Positions 30,150 to 39,365 are shown, numbered from the stretch's first letter. The stretch is DNA of 64,000 nt from Ephemeroptericola cinctiostellae (GCF_003339525.1 NZ_CP031124.1:930001-994000), one strand, 5' to 3'. The notes: generated from the sequence alone by a model not told the origin. Program-made: numbers and translations.

Positions 30150-33100
30150 TTTTTGAAATACGTTCAATTTTAGAGCGTTGCCTCCCAATGTAACGCAAAT
30201 TTTTCTCAAAATCACCAAATTGCTCAGGGCTCCATCCCAAATCAATAACTCTTTGCCAAATATACCGTCTGGCTTTTTTATCATCTGCGCGTGCTTCATA
30301 CCAATTAATATTGCCCGTCTCTATCATTTCTAGCAACGCAGGTAAATCCACAAAATGATAAATAGCACTGCCCATTACATAACGACCAAAGTCACCATAC
30401 ATACCCATGTCTTTTGGTTTAAGTGAGCTCGATATTGTGAAGTAACCATCCTTACCCTCAAATTTGCTTACTTGCTCTTCTGACCAAATTTCAGGAAGTT
30501 TTTTTTCTGACCGATTTTCAATATCATTTATAGCTTCGCAATCTAACGCCCCTTGAGAACAAGCAAAGCGTATGATGAACTCAGCATAGTCCCTCATCAT
30601 AATATTGGGTTCAATAAGCTCTTTTGACCAAAAATTTTGGCGCACGTATTGACCTAGCTTGGTTACAACTTCGGGCTTGCATGCAGGCAATGCGCCACAC
30701 AATACTGCCAGTAGTCGCTCCTTAACATAAGGGTCATTAACATTAAAAAAGCTCTCACACAGACCCATGACACAAACCTCAGTGGGGTGCTTGTACAATA
30801 TGCGTATTGCAATATCGGTGGCCTTATTTCGTAAAATTCGATTAGTTGAACTGGTTAACCACAATAATGGGATAAGTGTTAGTTGTACCTGTCCTTCTGA
30901 AAGTAAATTGGCAGAGTTATCAACCCAATGCAAAAATTCTCCTACTATGCCTTCGCTCGTGTCTTCAATACTTTCATAAGCAAGTACAACACTCCAACGT
31001 TTGTCTCTTTCTGACAAGCTTAATGAGCACAGATGCTTATGCAGGAAATTTGCATTAAAAGGATGCTGGGGTATACAGGCATACTCAAATAATTTACTGT
31101 AGACCTCATAATCATCTCGCGCAATTGTATTTGCCCAGAGTAAGAAGTATGTTTTAACTTTTTCTGCATCTTTTTGAAAGTCTCGCCAATTTAGTGTATC
31201 GAGCCAAGCATTCCACATTTCTTTCTTATCATGGTCAAATGAATCCATAAAAGGCTGCTCATTTGGAGAACGATGAATGACAGGTCTAAGTGGACACTCT
31301 ACCAATTCAACACCTATTTTCTCTGGCAACAACAGTCCCAAAGCAAACAATCTTGGTTGCGCTCTCCAGTGTAAATGACGTTCTTCTTGATGATAGGTTT
31401 GTGTCAGATTAGGCAGGATTTTAGACTGCCATTTTTTTAGCAAATCGGTCTTTGTCTGCACATCTTTGAGCATGACTTCAACAGTCCGAATATCGGCAAA
31501 GCGCTCGTACTGTAATCTAACGTTCGTAATAAAAGATGATACCGTTGAGTTTTGACTATGCATTTCACACATAAAGCCTTCGGATAGGAGTTTATAATAA
31601 AGTCCTTTATTTTTTGTATCGTTACTAAAATATTGCTTACAAATTGTTTTTGCATCTACATCGCTAATCCACATATCATCTGATTCTGACATTTTATGAA
31701 TTATGTCTGTCATCGCTTGTGTGGTTGACTCGCTTGGACAATCAATTATCCTTTCGATGTTCTCAGCAATTCTTGCTTCCCACGCGCGTATAACGTTCAT
31801 AAAAGTTAGAGTGCCCTGCGGCAATACTTTTCCTTGATATGCCTCACATAAAGTCTTTAAAAATAATGGATTCTTAAATTCATTATTTAACGTTGGTTGA
31901 TGATGAGTTTTTACTTGATAACCATTAAAGTATGCTAATACCGCCTCGTTAAAATTCAAATCAAAACCGTGGTGCGATATTAAGAAATGTTTATTTTCTA
32001 GGCTTGGGTTGATGTTGGCTTTTAATAAATCATCTCGACAACTTAGGATTAATTTCACGTTGGAAAATTGGCTTATAGTCATTGCCAGTGCAGCTAAATG
32101 CGCATTCCAAAGAGTTCTTTCAGGGGTCTCATTAATTGCATCAATAAGCACATAAGCAGGTTTACCGCTTATATCTGCCAGTGAAGATAAACAAGACATC
32201 AATTGGTCAAATGTCCCTTGCCAATTAAGTTGCTCTACTATCTGTTGTTTGGGGTCGTTTGCATTCGTAAAACGCTCGCCAATTAACAATAGACAAGCAT
32301 TGCCAGCTTCAATCAAACCCTCTGCCGTCGAGGCCATTAAGTGGCTTTTCCCACTGCCTGCATTACCCGCAACAAGTAAAAACAGTGATGAATTTGATTT
32401 AATATATTGCTTAAGTTTTTCTTCTAGCTCTGTCTGTTCACTACGAAAGTTATATAAGCCAGATTCTCTTTCTAAATCCCATTTAATGGTATCTAATGGT
32501 TTCGGTTTGGATTCTTTTTGCTCTTGTATAGTCGATTCAAACTCGCTTAATGCGCTAATTAATTGCCTAACAGCTTCTTCCAAATCGTTTAATACCTCGA
32601 TTAATTGGCAAGATTGTAGTGTGATGTTGCCTTCAAACAGTTCCGTAGATAGGCTCGTCACAAGGCTTTGAACTTGCACCAGCTTTTCGTTGAGAGCGGC
32701 AACATTTGTTTCCTTAACTTTTCTAGCTACAAATTGAAACGTTTTTTGCCATCCTTTCAAAATATCAGAGCTCAGTTTTTTATAATCATCGATTATGTTT
32801 CCCCTCCCCATCAGAAGGTTCAGGGTTTGCTCTGATTGAGTTTTTTGATGGAGTTTTGGCGTATAACGATGATGTAGTTGATTAATACAGATTTTAGTTT
32901 GTTCAACGACCCATCTGTAATCAAAATATGAGCAATCAAACCAGTATGATTGGATGTGGCGTGTCTCTGGTCGTATAAGGTAGTCGAGTAATTCCGACTC
33001 ACCAATCCACTTAAAAACAATTGATGAATTTGTGGCTTTGCTTTTCCACGACTTTACCCTTGCCTCCCAAGTCTTTATTTGTGCAGGAGACCTATTAAGA

Positions 33101-33414
33101 GGGACGCACACATAGTACTCTACAATGTCGGGATGATTTTTTATCATTGTCTCAACCGACTTGTTTATTTGAGACCATTGGCTTGGGGTTAATTTCGAGA
33201 AATACTTAGCTTGTAACCCGATAATTCGCCCATCTTCTAAATGACATTTAGCCTCAACTCCGCCATCGCCGCCAGCCCCATTAATACGCTCCATCTTAGT
33301 GATTTTAGATTGAATTATAAAGGGGAATAATTGACAACAAAACTCCTCAAAACCACTGTTTTGAGAGCCATTGTGCACTTTGATATTCGTAAAACTTATC
33401 GATTTGTTCGCCAT
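30064..33414 (-). CDS. STAND-type NTPase with Mrr-like nuclease domain (Avs/AVAST-like), truncated by an IS
   Basis: A 1,116-codon frame. The first 1,087 residues are native; the last 29 (KRVLGSKRIKI onward) are read from the IS. Residues 20-75 look like a PD-(D/E)xK Mrr-type nuclease: FEEF at 22-25, GGDGGVE at 48-54 and QAK at 68-70. A helical region follows (200-330), then a STAND ATPase: Walker A GNAGSGKS at 350-357, Walker B YVLIDAINE at 421-429 and sensor Arg in LILSCRD at 455-461. The remainder is a long helical sensor-like region. Nuclease plus STAND ATPase plus long C-terminus is the plan of Avs antiphage proteins, which sense phage proteins and then degrade DNA. That function is inferred; no homology search was possible. 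Confidence 0.75.
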   Translation of the reverse strand: MANKSISFTNIKVHNGSQNSGFEEFCCQLFPFIIQSKITKMERINGAGGDGGVEAKCHLEDGRIIGLQAKYFSKLTPSQWSQINKSVETMIKNHPDIVEYYVCVPLNRSPAQIKTWEARVKSWKSKATNSSIVFKWIGESELLDYLIRPETRHIQSYWFDCSYFDYRWVVEQTKICINQLHHRYTPKLHQKTQSEQTLNLLMGRGNIIDDYKKLSSDILKGWQKTFQFVARKVKETNVAALNEKLVQVQSLVTSLSTELFEGNITLQSCQLIEVLNDLEEAVRQLISALSEFESTIQEQKESKPKPLDTIKWDLERESGLYNFRSEQTELEEKLKQYIKSNSSLFLLVAGNAGSGKSHLMASTAEGLIEAGNACLLLIGERFTNANDPKQQIVEQLNWQGTFDQLMSCLSSLADISGKPAYVLIDAINETPERTLWNAHLAALAMTISQFSNVKLILSCRDDLLKANINPSLENKHFLISHHGFDLNFNEAVLAYFNGYQVKTHHQPTLNNEFKNPLFLKTLCEAYQGKVLPQGTLTFMNVIRAWEARIAENIERIIDCPSESTTQAMTDIIHKMSESDDMWISDVDAKTICKQYFSNDTKNKGLYYKLLSEGFMCEMHSQNSTVSSFITNVRLQYERFADIRTVEVMLKDVQTKTDLLKKWQSKILPNLTQTYHQEERHLHWRAQPRLFALGLLLPEKIGVELVECPLRPVIHRSPNEQPFMDSFDHDKKEMWNAWLDTLNWRDFQKDAEKVKTYFLLWANTIARDDYEVYSKLFEYACIPQHPFNANFLHKHLCSLSLSERDKRWSVVLAYESIEDTSEGIVGEFLHWVDNSANLLSEGQVQLTLIPLLWLTSSTNRILRNKATDIAIRILYKHPTEVCVMGLCESFFNVNDPYVKERLLAVLCGALPACKPEVVTKLGQYVRQNFWSKELIEPNIMMRDYAEFIIRFACSQGALDCEAINDIENRSEKKLPEIWSEEQVSKFEGKDGYFTISSSLKPKDMGMYGDFGRYVMGSAIYHFVDLPALLEMIETGNINWYEARADDKKARRYIWQRVIDLGWSPEQFGDFEKNLRYIGRQRSKIERISKRVLGSKRIKICAKLLRPNEKQVLQTFKN

Positions 33415-33593
33415 TTATTCACTTCTTACAATTACTTGAATCAATCCGCACTAAACTTGTTAGCACACACCATACCTAATCTAAACCATTTTTAGGTACA
33501 TATAATTGTTTTTATAATATATGTATTTGCAATCGATTGGTAAGCAAATGCTGTTAAAAACTCCAAGATGACCAAAAACCGCCCAGTACAAAA
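33415..33593. other. Upstream region of the NTPase gene
   Basis: An A/T-rich stretch between the NTPase start and the tRNA-Phe terminator. It should hold the NTPase promoter on the minus strand, but I cannot assign -35 and -10 boxes with confidence. No partial copy of the tRNA-Phe 3' end (attachment site) is visible. Confidence 0.4.
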
Positions 33594-33626
33594 CAAAAAA
33601 GCCAACTCCTAAAAGTTGGCTTTTTC
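33594..33626 (-). terminator. Terminator of tRNA-Phe
   Basis: AAGCCAACT and AGTTGGCTT form a stem flanked by A and T runs, so it can act in both directions. On the minus strand it follows the tRNA-Phe gene with a run of T. Confidence 0.85.
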
Positions 33627-33636
33627 ATGTATTTCT

Positions 33637-33712
33637 TGGTGGCCTGGGGCGGAATCGAACCGCCGACACAAGGATTTTCAATCCTCTGCTCTACCGACTG
33701 AGCTACCTGGCC
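33637..33712 (-). tRNA. tRNA-Phe (anticodon GAA)
   Basis: 76 nt with CCA encoded. The acceptor stem GGCCAGG pairs with CCAGGCC, the D-arm is GCTCAGTCGGTAGAGC, anticodon GAA is at 33677-33679 in a TTGAAAA loop, and the T-loop is GGTTCGATTCC. The 3' end faces the AT-rich NTPase segment. Confidence 0.97.
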
Positions 33713-33758
33713 GTCTTGCTTTGCGCTGCAAATCAAGAAGTGCAAGTATACCTAGGTA

Positions 33759-35249
33759 TCAGTTGCTCGTCAACCATTTCAAGAGTTTTTCTTCAGTTTT
33801 TTTAATGACGGGGCTCCAGTCGCCGTCAATGTCTTGGCGCGCCAGTTCTAAACAATCGTACCAGTCGGAGTCTTGTCGTGTCCAGCCCCAGCGCCAGTCG
33901 CAATTTCTGCGCAATAGCATGAGTGCGGGTAGGCCTGCCGCTCCGCAGAGGTGGGCATATGAGGTGTCGATTGTGATGATGTGGTCGCAGCAGCTGGCGA
34001 GTGCGAGGGTGTCTGCGAATTGATCGGTGTATGGGCTCATGTCGATGATCGGGAGCAGGTCGTTGGTGTGTGCTTCTAGGGCTTGGTGGCCATATTGACG
34101 ATTTTGTAGGCTGACAAAAACAGCGTTGTGGTTTTTTGCGATCTGACCTAAACCGTGTAGTTGTTCAAGGTCGAGGCTTTTGGCGCGTCCATGGGGGTTG
34201 TCGAGGTTGCCACACCATGCGAGTGCGATGCGTTTTTTACCAATAAGGGAAATGCCTTGTTCTTCGGCGCGTGCATACAGGGTGTGTTCCATGTGGGTCT
34301 GATGGTTGGACTCAATGGTGAGGTAGGGGGTGCGAGGGAAAAGGCTGGTATCTCTGCGAAGGAGGCGGGCTAAGCTGCCCATGGGGATCTGGTAGTCGAT
34401 GTGAATGCCGTCATTTAACAGTTGGTGCCACCAGTTGGGCATGATGCCTTGTTGCCATTGTTCAATGTTGTTGAGGCCGCGCGGGTGTTCAATGACTGTG
34501 ATGTGGGGGAAGCTGGCGCGCATCAGGTGGGCTATGGCGGCATAGCAGGCGAGGATCACGTGTGCGCCTTGGGCGAGCAGGTCGGGCAACATGGAGGCGT
34601 ACATGATTTCGTCGCCAATGCCTTGTTCGCCATGAACAACGATGGTTTTATCTTTTAGCGATTCTCCCGTCCATGTGGTGGCTGGCAAGGGGCAGAGGTG
34701 GAGTTGGGCCCAACCGATGCTGTTCAGTCGTGCTTCGTGGCTGTCCCAGCCATCTGCGTAGTTGCCTTGCGTGAGTTGTTGCATGGCGTGTTCCCAACGG
34801 GTGTTGGCTTCTTCTTTTGAATTTTGGGTTGTCTGCTGCACGGCTTGTTTGAAATAAAAGTCGCTTTGGTCGAGGGCACGCTGGGCAAAGTGGATTTTTG
34901 CCAAGACCAAGTTGATGTTGGGCCAAGTGGGGTGGCTTTGGCTCAATGGGGTTAAGGTTCTAGTCGCTTTGTCCAGTTGGTTGGTGCGGTACAGCATTAA
35001 GCCGTATACCCAGCGTGCTTCTGGGGAGGCGGGCTGGGTGAGGAACCACATGTGTGCGTGTTGAAGCGCGGGTGCGTTGTCGAGTTGCTCACCGAAAGAC
35101 AGTGTGAGTTCGCGATGAACCATGGCGTTGTTGTGATCCAGTGCTATGGCTGCAATCCATAAGGCTCGGGCTACGGACTCTTGTCCTTGGGCTTTGGCAT
35201 GCTCGGCTCGAAGCATTATGTCTTGGAATTGCTTCTGTTTCGGATTCAT
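33759..35249 (-). CDS. TPR-repeat protein with glycosyltransferase-like C-terminal domain (paralogue 2)
   Basis: 496 residues. The N-terminal half (about 1-170) is helical TPR-like repeats (for example HNNAMVHRELTLSFG, NLVLAKIHFAQRALDQ). The second half resembles family 9 glycosyltransferases, with HGEQGIGDEIMYASMLPDLL near 205 and IITIDTSYAHLCGAAGLPA near 435, where IDTSxxHxxGAxG is the nucleotide-sugar binding region. It overlaps the next upstream gene by 4 bases and is clearly paralogous to it. It probably glycosylates a protein or surface glycan; the substrate is unknown. Confidence 0.8.
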   Translation of the reverse strand: MNPKQKQFQDIMLRAEHAKAQGQESVARALWIAAIALDHNNAMVHRELTLSFGEQLDNAPALQHAHMWFLTQPASPEARWVYGLMLYRTNQLDKATRTLTPLSQSHPTWPNINLVLAKIHFAQRALDQSDFYFKQAVQQTTQNSKEEANTRWEHAMQQLTQGNYADGWDSHEARLNSIGWAQLHLCPLPATTWTGESLKDKTIVVHGEQGIGDEIMYASMLPDLLAQGAHVILACYAAIAHLMRASFPHITVIEHPRGLNNIEQWQQGIMPNWWHQLLNDGIHIDYQIPMGSLARLLRRDTSLFPRTPYLTIESNHQTHMEHTLYARAEEQGISLIGKKRIALAWCGNLDNPHGRAKSLDLEQLHGLGQIAKNHNAVFVSLQNRQYGHQALEAHTNDLLPIIDMSPYTDQFADTLALASCCDHIITIDTSYAHLCGAAGLPALMLLRRNCDWRWGWTRQDSDWYDCLELARQDIDGDWSPVIKKTEEKLLKWLTSN

Positions 35250-36823
35250 GAGCGTGCTTTCTTTTTGTCGATGTGCGTGCGTAAAGCATCGTGCATGGAC
35301 TGAACGACGGTTTGCCAGTCGTTGGCTTGGGTTTGCCTAAAGTAACGCGTTTGATCGTACCAAATGCTGTGTTCACGTGTTCGGCCATGCCGCCAATCGG
35401 CTCGTTTCATCAATGGCACCCATGTTGGGATGCCCATGCCGCCAGCCAAGTGTGAGACCGATGTGTCGACAGAGATCACCAGATCGAGGTTGTCGATGAG
35501 TGCTGCGGTGTCGTAAAAATCAGTTTGGTCGAGGCTGAAATCAACGATGTCCAATTGGGGGGCTGTCGCTGCTTCTGAACCTCGTTCTTGATTTTGCAAG
35601 CTGATGAATTCAATGTCTTCGAGCATGTCGACCAAAGGCAATAGGGCGTTCAATGGGATGCTGCGTTGATGTGTCCAGCGAGAAAATTTGGCCGAGACTG
35701 CGGCTGGATTTGAACCCCACATGAGGCCCACCCGAAAGCGTCGTTTTCCGTCTACGGCTTCTCGGCCGAGGCGTTGGATGCGCTCGGCATAATAAGCGGC
35801 GCGCTCTGGGTCTGCTTTGAAGTAAGGCTGGCGGTGGGCCATGAAATCATCCATTTTTTTGCGGTATAAGTGCATTAAATGCCCCATGGGCAACTGGGCA
35901 TCGACGTGCACATCGCTCAGATCCGCTGGGCGGTCACCGACCATGTGGGTGCGCAGCTGCGCGCGAGGGAAATTGTCGGCGAACAATCGAGCCAAGCCTG
36001 GTTTGCAGGCAATGATGACTTGAGCGCTCACGGCTTCGGCATCGTCCAATAATTCAGTGAATAGGCTGGCGAACATCAGTTCGTCGCCCAAGCCTTGTTC
36101 GCCGTGGATGAGCAGAGTTTCATTGTGTTTAAATGTGCCTGACCATTGTGGGTAAGGGAAGTCATGGCAAAATACACTGTTTTTGCCTTCACACAGGAAG
36201 CGATCGTTGTAGTATTTGAAGCCTGTTTCAAAATCATCTAGAGAGAGTTTGTAAAGGGCGTATTCCCAATGTGCCAATGCGCCGCTGTGTTGAGCGGCGA
36301 ATGCGCGTTGGTACATGGCTTCTGCCTCCTCGTGGCGATTCAGTGCGGCGTAACAGACCGACATCCGATCCCACAGTGATTCATAATGCGTCACATCCAA
36401 TTGAACCAAGCGTTCAAAACAACCTAAAGCCAGTGTAAATTGTTCATCCAGGCGCAGGCACTCGCCATAGTTCCACAGGGCGTCAAGCAGATCTGGAGCC
36501 AGTCGTAAGGCTTGGGCATAATGCATCATGGCGCGTGGGGTATCGCCATCGACGCTCGCATTCACTGCGGCGTTGTAGTGATATTGAGGGTTGTCGGGTT
36601 CAAGTGCGATGGCGCGTTTGAGCATGACCCGTGCCATGAAGTCATCACCGTTTCCCCCGTATGCGTGGGAGGCCAAATGATGCGCCTCAGCGTGATTGGG
36701 GTTCAGTTTCAGCGCGGCCAATGCCGCTTCTAGGGCATGGGTGAATTGCTGCTGGTGGATGGCTGATAAGCAGAAGGTCAGCAAAGAAGGAACATTGTTT
36801 TCAACGTGGTAAATGTCACTCAT
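35246..36823 (-). CDS. TPR-repeat protein with glycosyltransferase-like C-terminal domain (paralogue 1)
   Basis: 525 residues, same plan as its neighbour. TPR-like repeats fill about 15-215 (HALEAALAALKLNPNHAEAH, PRAMMHYAQALRLAPDLLDA). The C-terminal domain carries HGEQGLGDELMFASLFTELL and LVISVDTSVSHLAGGMGIP. The 4-base overlaps on both sides (ATGA) link it to the methyltransferase-like gene before it and the paralogue after it. Proteins of this type often sit in flagellar or surface glycosylation loci, but no such genes are in view. Confidence 0.82.
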   Translation of the reverse strand: MSDIYHVENNVPSLLTFCLSAIHQQQFTHALEAALAALKLNPNHAEAHHLASHAYGGNGDDFMARVMLKRAIALEPDNPQYHYNAAVNASVDGDTPRAMMHYAQALRLAPDLLDALWNYGECLRLDEQFTLALGCFERLVQLDVTHYESLWDRMSVCYAALNRHEEAEAMYQRAFAAQHSGALAHWEYALYKLSLDDFETGFKYYNDRFLCEGKNSVFCHDFPYPQWSGTFKHNETLLIHGEQGLGDELMFASLFTELLDDAEAVSAQVIIACKPGLARLFADNFPRAQLRTHMVGDRPADLSDVHVDAQLPMGHLMHLYRKKMDDFMAHRQPYFKADPERAAYYAERIQRLGREAVDGKRRFRVGLMWGSNPAAVSAKFSRWTHQRSIPLNALLPLVDMLEDIEFISLQNQERGSEAATAPQLDIVDFSLDQTDFYDTAALIDNLDLVISVDTSVSHLAGGMGIPTWVPLMKRADWRHGRTREHSIWYDQTRYFRQTQANDWQTVVQSMHDALRTHIDKKKARS

Positions 36824-37491
36824 GCCATGGCCTTGCTTTTGCGGGCTCGTAAGGTGAAGCGGTATTGTAAGACCACATTGTTGAATTGTTTTTCCGCTTC
36901 AAACAGTTGCTGCTCGGTGAGCTCACCGCGTTGAAAACGATCCATCCATGTTTTTTCAAAATCAAAAATGGTGTTTTCGGTGGCAAAATCAATGTGGTAG
37001 TACAACGCCAATGTGGTGTTGGCATAATGGTGTTCAACCCAATATTCACATTGTTGACGATCCAACATGTTGATCGAAATAGGCGTGATTGGGCGCACGT
37101 GGGTGGGGTCCCCAATGAATGTGTCGTGCCTTGGATGAGGGACGATGATGCTCAGTTTTGCCCCATCGACGCAGACCCGATACAGCTCTTGCCAAATCGC
37201 CATGTATGTTGCAACATCTTGGCCGACATGTTCGAGCACGTGATGCATGTTCACCTCATCAACGCTGTTGTCGGGCAAATCCCATGGGGTCGCTTCCAAA
37301 TCCATTTGCCAATCGGGTTTTGCTTCAGCAAATTTGTCGACGTTGAAAAAACCATCAAAGCGGGTGTAGCCTGCGCCTAAATTCAATTTAATCGGCCCCA
37401 CACGAAGTGCATCTTGTATCGGCTGCGGTAGTGCAACACTTGTGCTGGGTATGTTTGGCATACTGGGTGTGTTGTTTGACATTGTGGTCAT
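36820..37491 (-). CDS. SAM-dependent methyltransferase-like protein
   Basis: 223 residues. The class I methyltransferase pattern is visible: motif I as IKLNLGAGYTRFDGFFNVD, then LEATPWDLPDNSVDEVNMHHVLEHV, then the acidic and hydrophobic strand LSIIVPHPRHD. Such LNLG(A/S)G proteins are common in glycan loci. It is the first gene of a three-gene minus-strand operon with 4-base overlaps and probably modifies the same glycan or protein as the two TPR glycosyltransferase-like proteins. The exact substrate is unknown. Confidence 0.82.
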   Translation of the reverse strand: MTTMSNNTPSMPNIPSTSVALPQPIQDALRVGPIKLNLGAGYTRFDGFFNVDKFAEAKPDWQMDLEATPWDLPDNSVDEVNMHHVLEHVGQDVATYMAIWQELYRVCVDGAKLSIIVPHPRHDTFIGDPTHVRPITPISINMLDRQQCEYWVEHHYANTTLALYYHIDFATENTIFDFEKTWMDRFQRGELTEQQLFEAEKQFNNVVLQYRFTLRARKSKAMA

Positions 37492-37746
37492 CCTTTGCGC
37501 ATGTACACATAATACAATACGGGGTTAAATATCAGAAGCGTCATTAAGAATCATTAAGCATCATTAAGGTCAGGTTCCATGTCAACGACATCCGGTTGAA
37601 CACAAGGCATCGGGATGCGTGATTGAAACCCACCAACGGACTCATCTGAGGCATGGTGTCGCCCGAAAGGCATATGAGCAATCCGATGTTGCGCTTGATG
37701 GTCCTTAATGTCCCTTGTTGGCTATGTTGGTTACATTTCATGTGTC
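37492..37746. other. Intergenic region upstream of the methyltransferase operon
   Basis: No gene. It has three close copies of TCATTAAG at about 37539-37566. It should hold the promoter of the minus-strand operon, but I cannot assign it firmly. Confidence 0.4.
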
Positions 37747-37778
37747 AAAAAGACCCATGAACATGCATGGGTCTTTTT
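37747..37778 (-). terminator. Terminator of the S41 protease gene
   Basis: AAAAAGACCCATG (37747-37759) pairs perfectly with CATGGGTCTTTTT (37766-37778), a 13-bp stem whose ends supply the T run in either direction. It lies 16 bases past the protease stop. Confidence 0.92.
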
Positions 37779-37794
37779 GATGTCTGATGACATT

Positions 37795-39231
37795 TTATTT
37801 ATTTTTCTTGGGTGTGTCAGTGGTTTCAGCGACTTTTTGATCGGTTTTCTTCGCCGATTGGACGGGCTCACCTTTCAAGTAATGCAAAGCCTGTTGCAGC
37901 GGGAAGTCGTTGGCATCACCAAATTTCGGTGGCTCATCCTTGTCTTTACCATCTTTCTTCTCGTCATCCGCCTCTTTTGCCCATTCGTCCCACACATCAC
38001 GAGGTTTGTCCACTGCCACGCCGCTGTCATTCGACAGATGCCCTGGCAAGTCGGATTCACGTGAGTAGCGGCCATTTTTACCGCTGGCGTAATCATCCAC
38101 CAGCACTTCGGGGATCACACCGCGAGCTTGAATTGATTTGCCGCTGGGGGTGTAGTAACGGGCGATGGTTAATTTCACGCCGGTTTTGCCCTCACGATCC
38201 AAAGGAATGACTTGTTGCACGGAGCCTTTGCCGAATGTTTGGCTGCCGATGATGGTGGCACGTTTGTGGTCTTGCAATGCGCCTGCGACAATCTCAGAAG
38301 CAGAGGCCGAGCCGCCATTGACCAGCACCACCAAAGGCACATCTTTCAAACCTTCGGGCAAATCTTTGAGCACATCTTTACCGCCGCGTGCGTAATCTTT
38401 GGGATCTGCTTTGCGGATTTCGGTTTCGGTGTGCATGCCTTTAGACGACACAACGGTGACTTCTGCGGGCAGGAATGCAGCTGAAATGCCCACTGCGGTG
38501 TCCAACGAGCCACCTGGGTCATTGCGTAAGTCCAATACAAGGCCTTTGACTTTGCCTTGGGCATACAGTTCTTTGGCCTTGGCAACAAAATCTTTTAGTG
38601 TGGGTTCTTGAAACTGAGTGATGCGAATCCACGCATAACCGGGCTCAATTATTTTGCCTTTGATGCTTTGGCTTTTGATGACCGCACGGGTGATGTTGAA
38701 CACCAAGGGCTTTGATTCACCTTTGCGCACCACCGTAATCCGCACATTGGTGCCTTCTTGACCGCGCAGTTTAGAAATGGCTTCGCTCAAGCCGCGCATT
38801 TCACTGACTTGGTGATCGTCGATTTTAACGATGGAATCGCCGGCTTGAACACCTGCTTTAAATGCAGGCGAGTCTTCAATGGGGGAGATCACTTGAATCG
38901 CACCTTTGCCCGGTTGGACTTCAAGGCCAACACCACTGAATTTACCAGAAATGCCTTCTTTTAAATCTTCAAAATCTTTTTCGTCGAAATACGATGAGTG
39001 AGGGTCAAGTTCTTTGACCATGCCTGAGATGGCATTTTCGATGATTTTTTTGTCCGCGACATCATCGACATAATTGCCTTTGATTAAACCCAAAACCTGT
39101 GAAAATTTTTGTAAATCTTCAATTGGAATTGCACTTTTGGCTTCTTCATTTTTATCGGCGTATGCCGTCAAGCCTAAGCTCAACATGACGCCCGCGACTG
39201 CGCCGCTCAATACCAAACCTGCTTTTTTCAT
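37795..39231 (-). CDS. S41 family carboxy-terminal processing protease (Ctp)
   Basis: A periplasmic serine protease. About 478 residues from the ATG at 39231, giving the signal peptide MKKAGLVLSGAVAGVMLSLG ending near TAYADK; in-frame starts at 39243 and 39264 would add 4-11 residues. A PDZ domain lies around 85-170 (GVGLEVQPGKG, GVQAGDSIVKIDD). The catalytic Ser is in NGGSASASEIVAGAL and the Lys in SQTFGKGSVQQV. The C-terminus is rich in Lys and Asp. Such proteases trim or degrade cell-wall and envelope proteins. gpmA lies upstream on the same strand, the usual neighbour in betaproteobacteria. Confidence 0.93.
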   Translation of the reverse strand: MKKAGLVLSGAVAGVMLSLGLTAYADKNEEAKSAIPIEDLQKFSQVLGLIKGNYVDDVADKKIIENAISGMVKELDPHSSYFDEKDFEDLKEGISGKFSGVGLEVQPGKGAIQVISPIEDSPAFKAGVQAGDSIVKIDDHQVSEMRGLSEAISKLRGQEGTNVRITVVRKGESKPLVFNITRAVIKSQSIKGKIIEPGYAWIRITQFQEPTLKDFVAKAKELYAQGKVKGLVLDLRNDPGGSLDTAVGISAAFLPAEVTVVSSKGMHTETEIRKADPKDYARGGKDVLKDLPEGLKDVPLVVLVNGGSASASEIVAGALQDHKRATIIGSQTFGKGSVQQVIPLDREGKTGVKLTIARYYTPSGKSIQARGVIPEVLVDDYASGKNGRYSRESDLPGHLSNDSGVAVDKPRDVWDEWAKEADDEKKDGKDKDEPPKFGDANDFPLQQALHYLKGEPVQSAKKTDQKVAETTDTPKKNK

Positions 39232-39365
39232 AGATTCAACCATTTCCTTTATCCAAGCATTCACCGTTTATTCCGCCGATATAATGTGCTCCGTCGATTT
39301 TGGTTGACGGAGCGAGTGCTTTATGTGGCATTTTTCGCGTGGATTGCGAAAAGTGCGGTTTTGCT

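Noticed and set aside
33415-33712. Integration (attachment) site at the tRNA-Phe 3' end
   Set aside because: I found no second copy of the tRNA 3' end at the far side of the AT-rich segment and no integrase gene.
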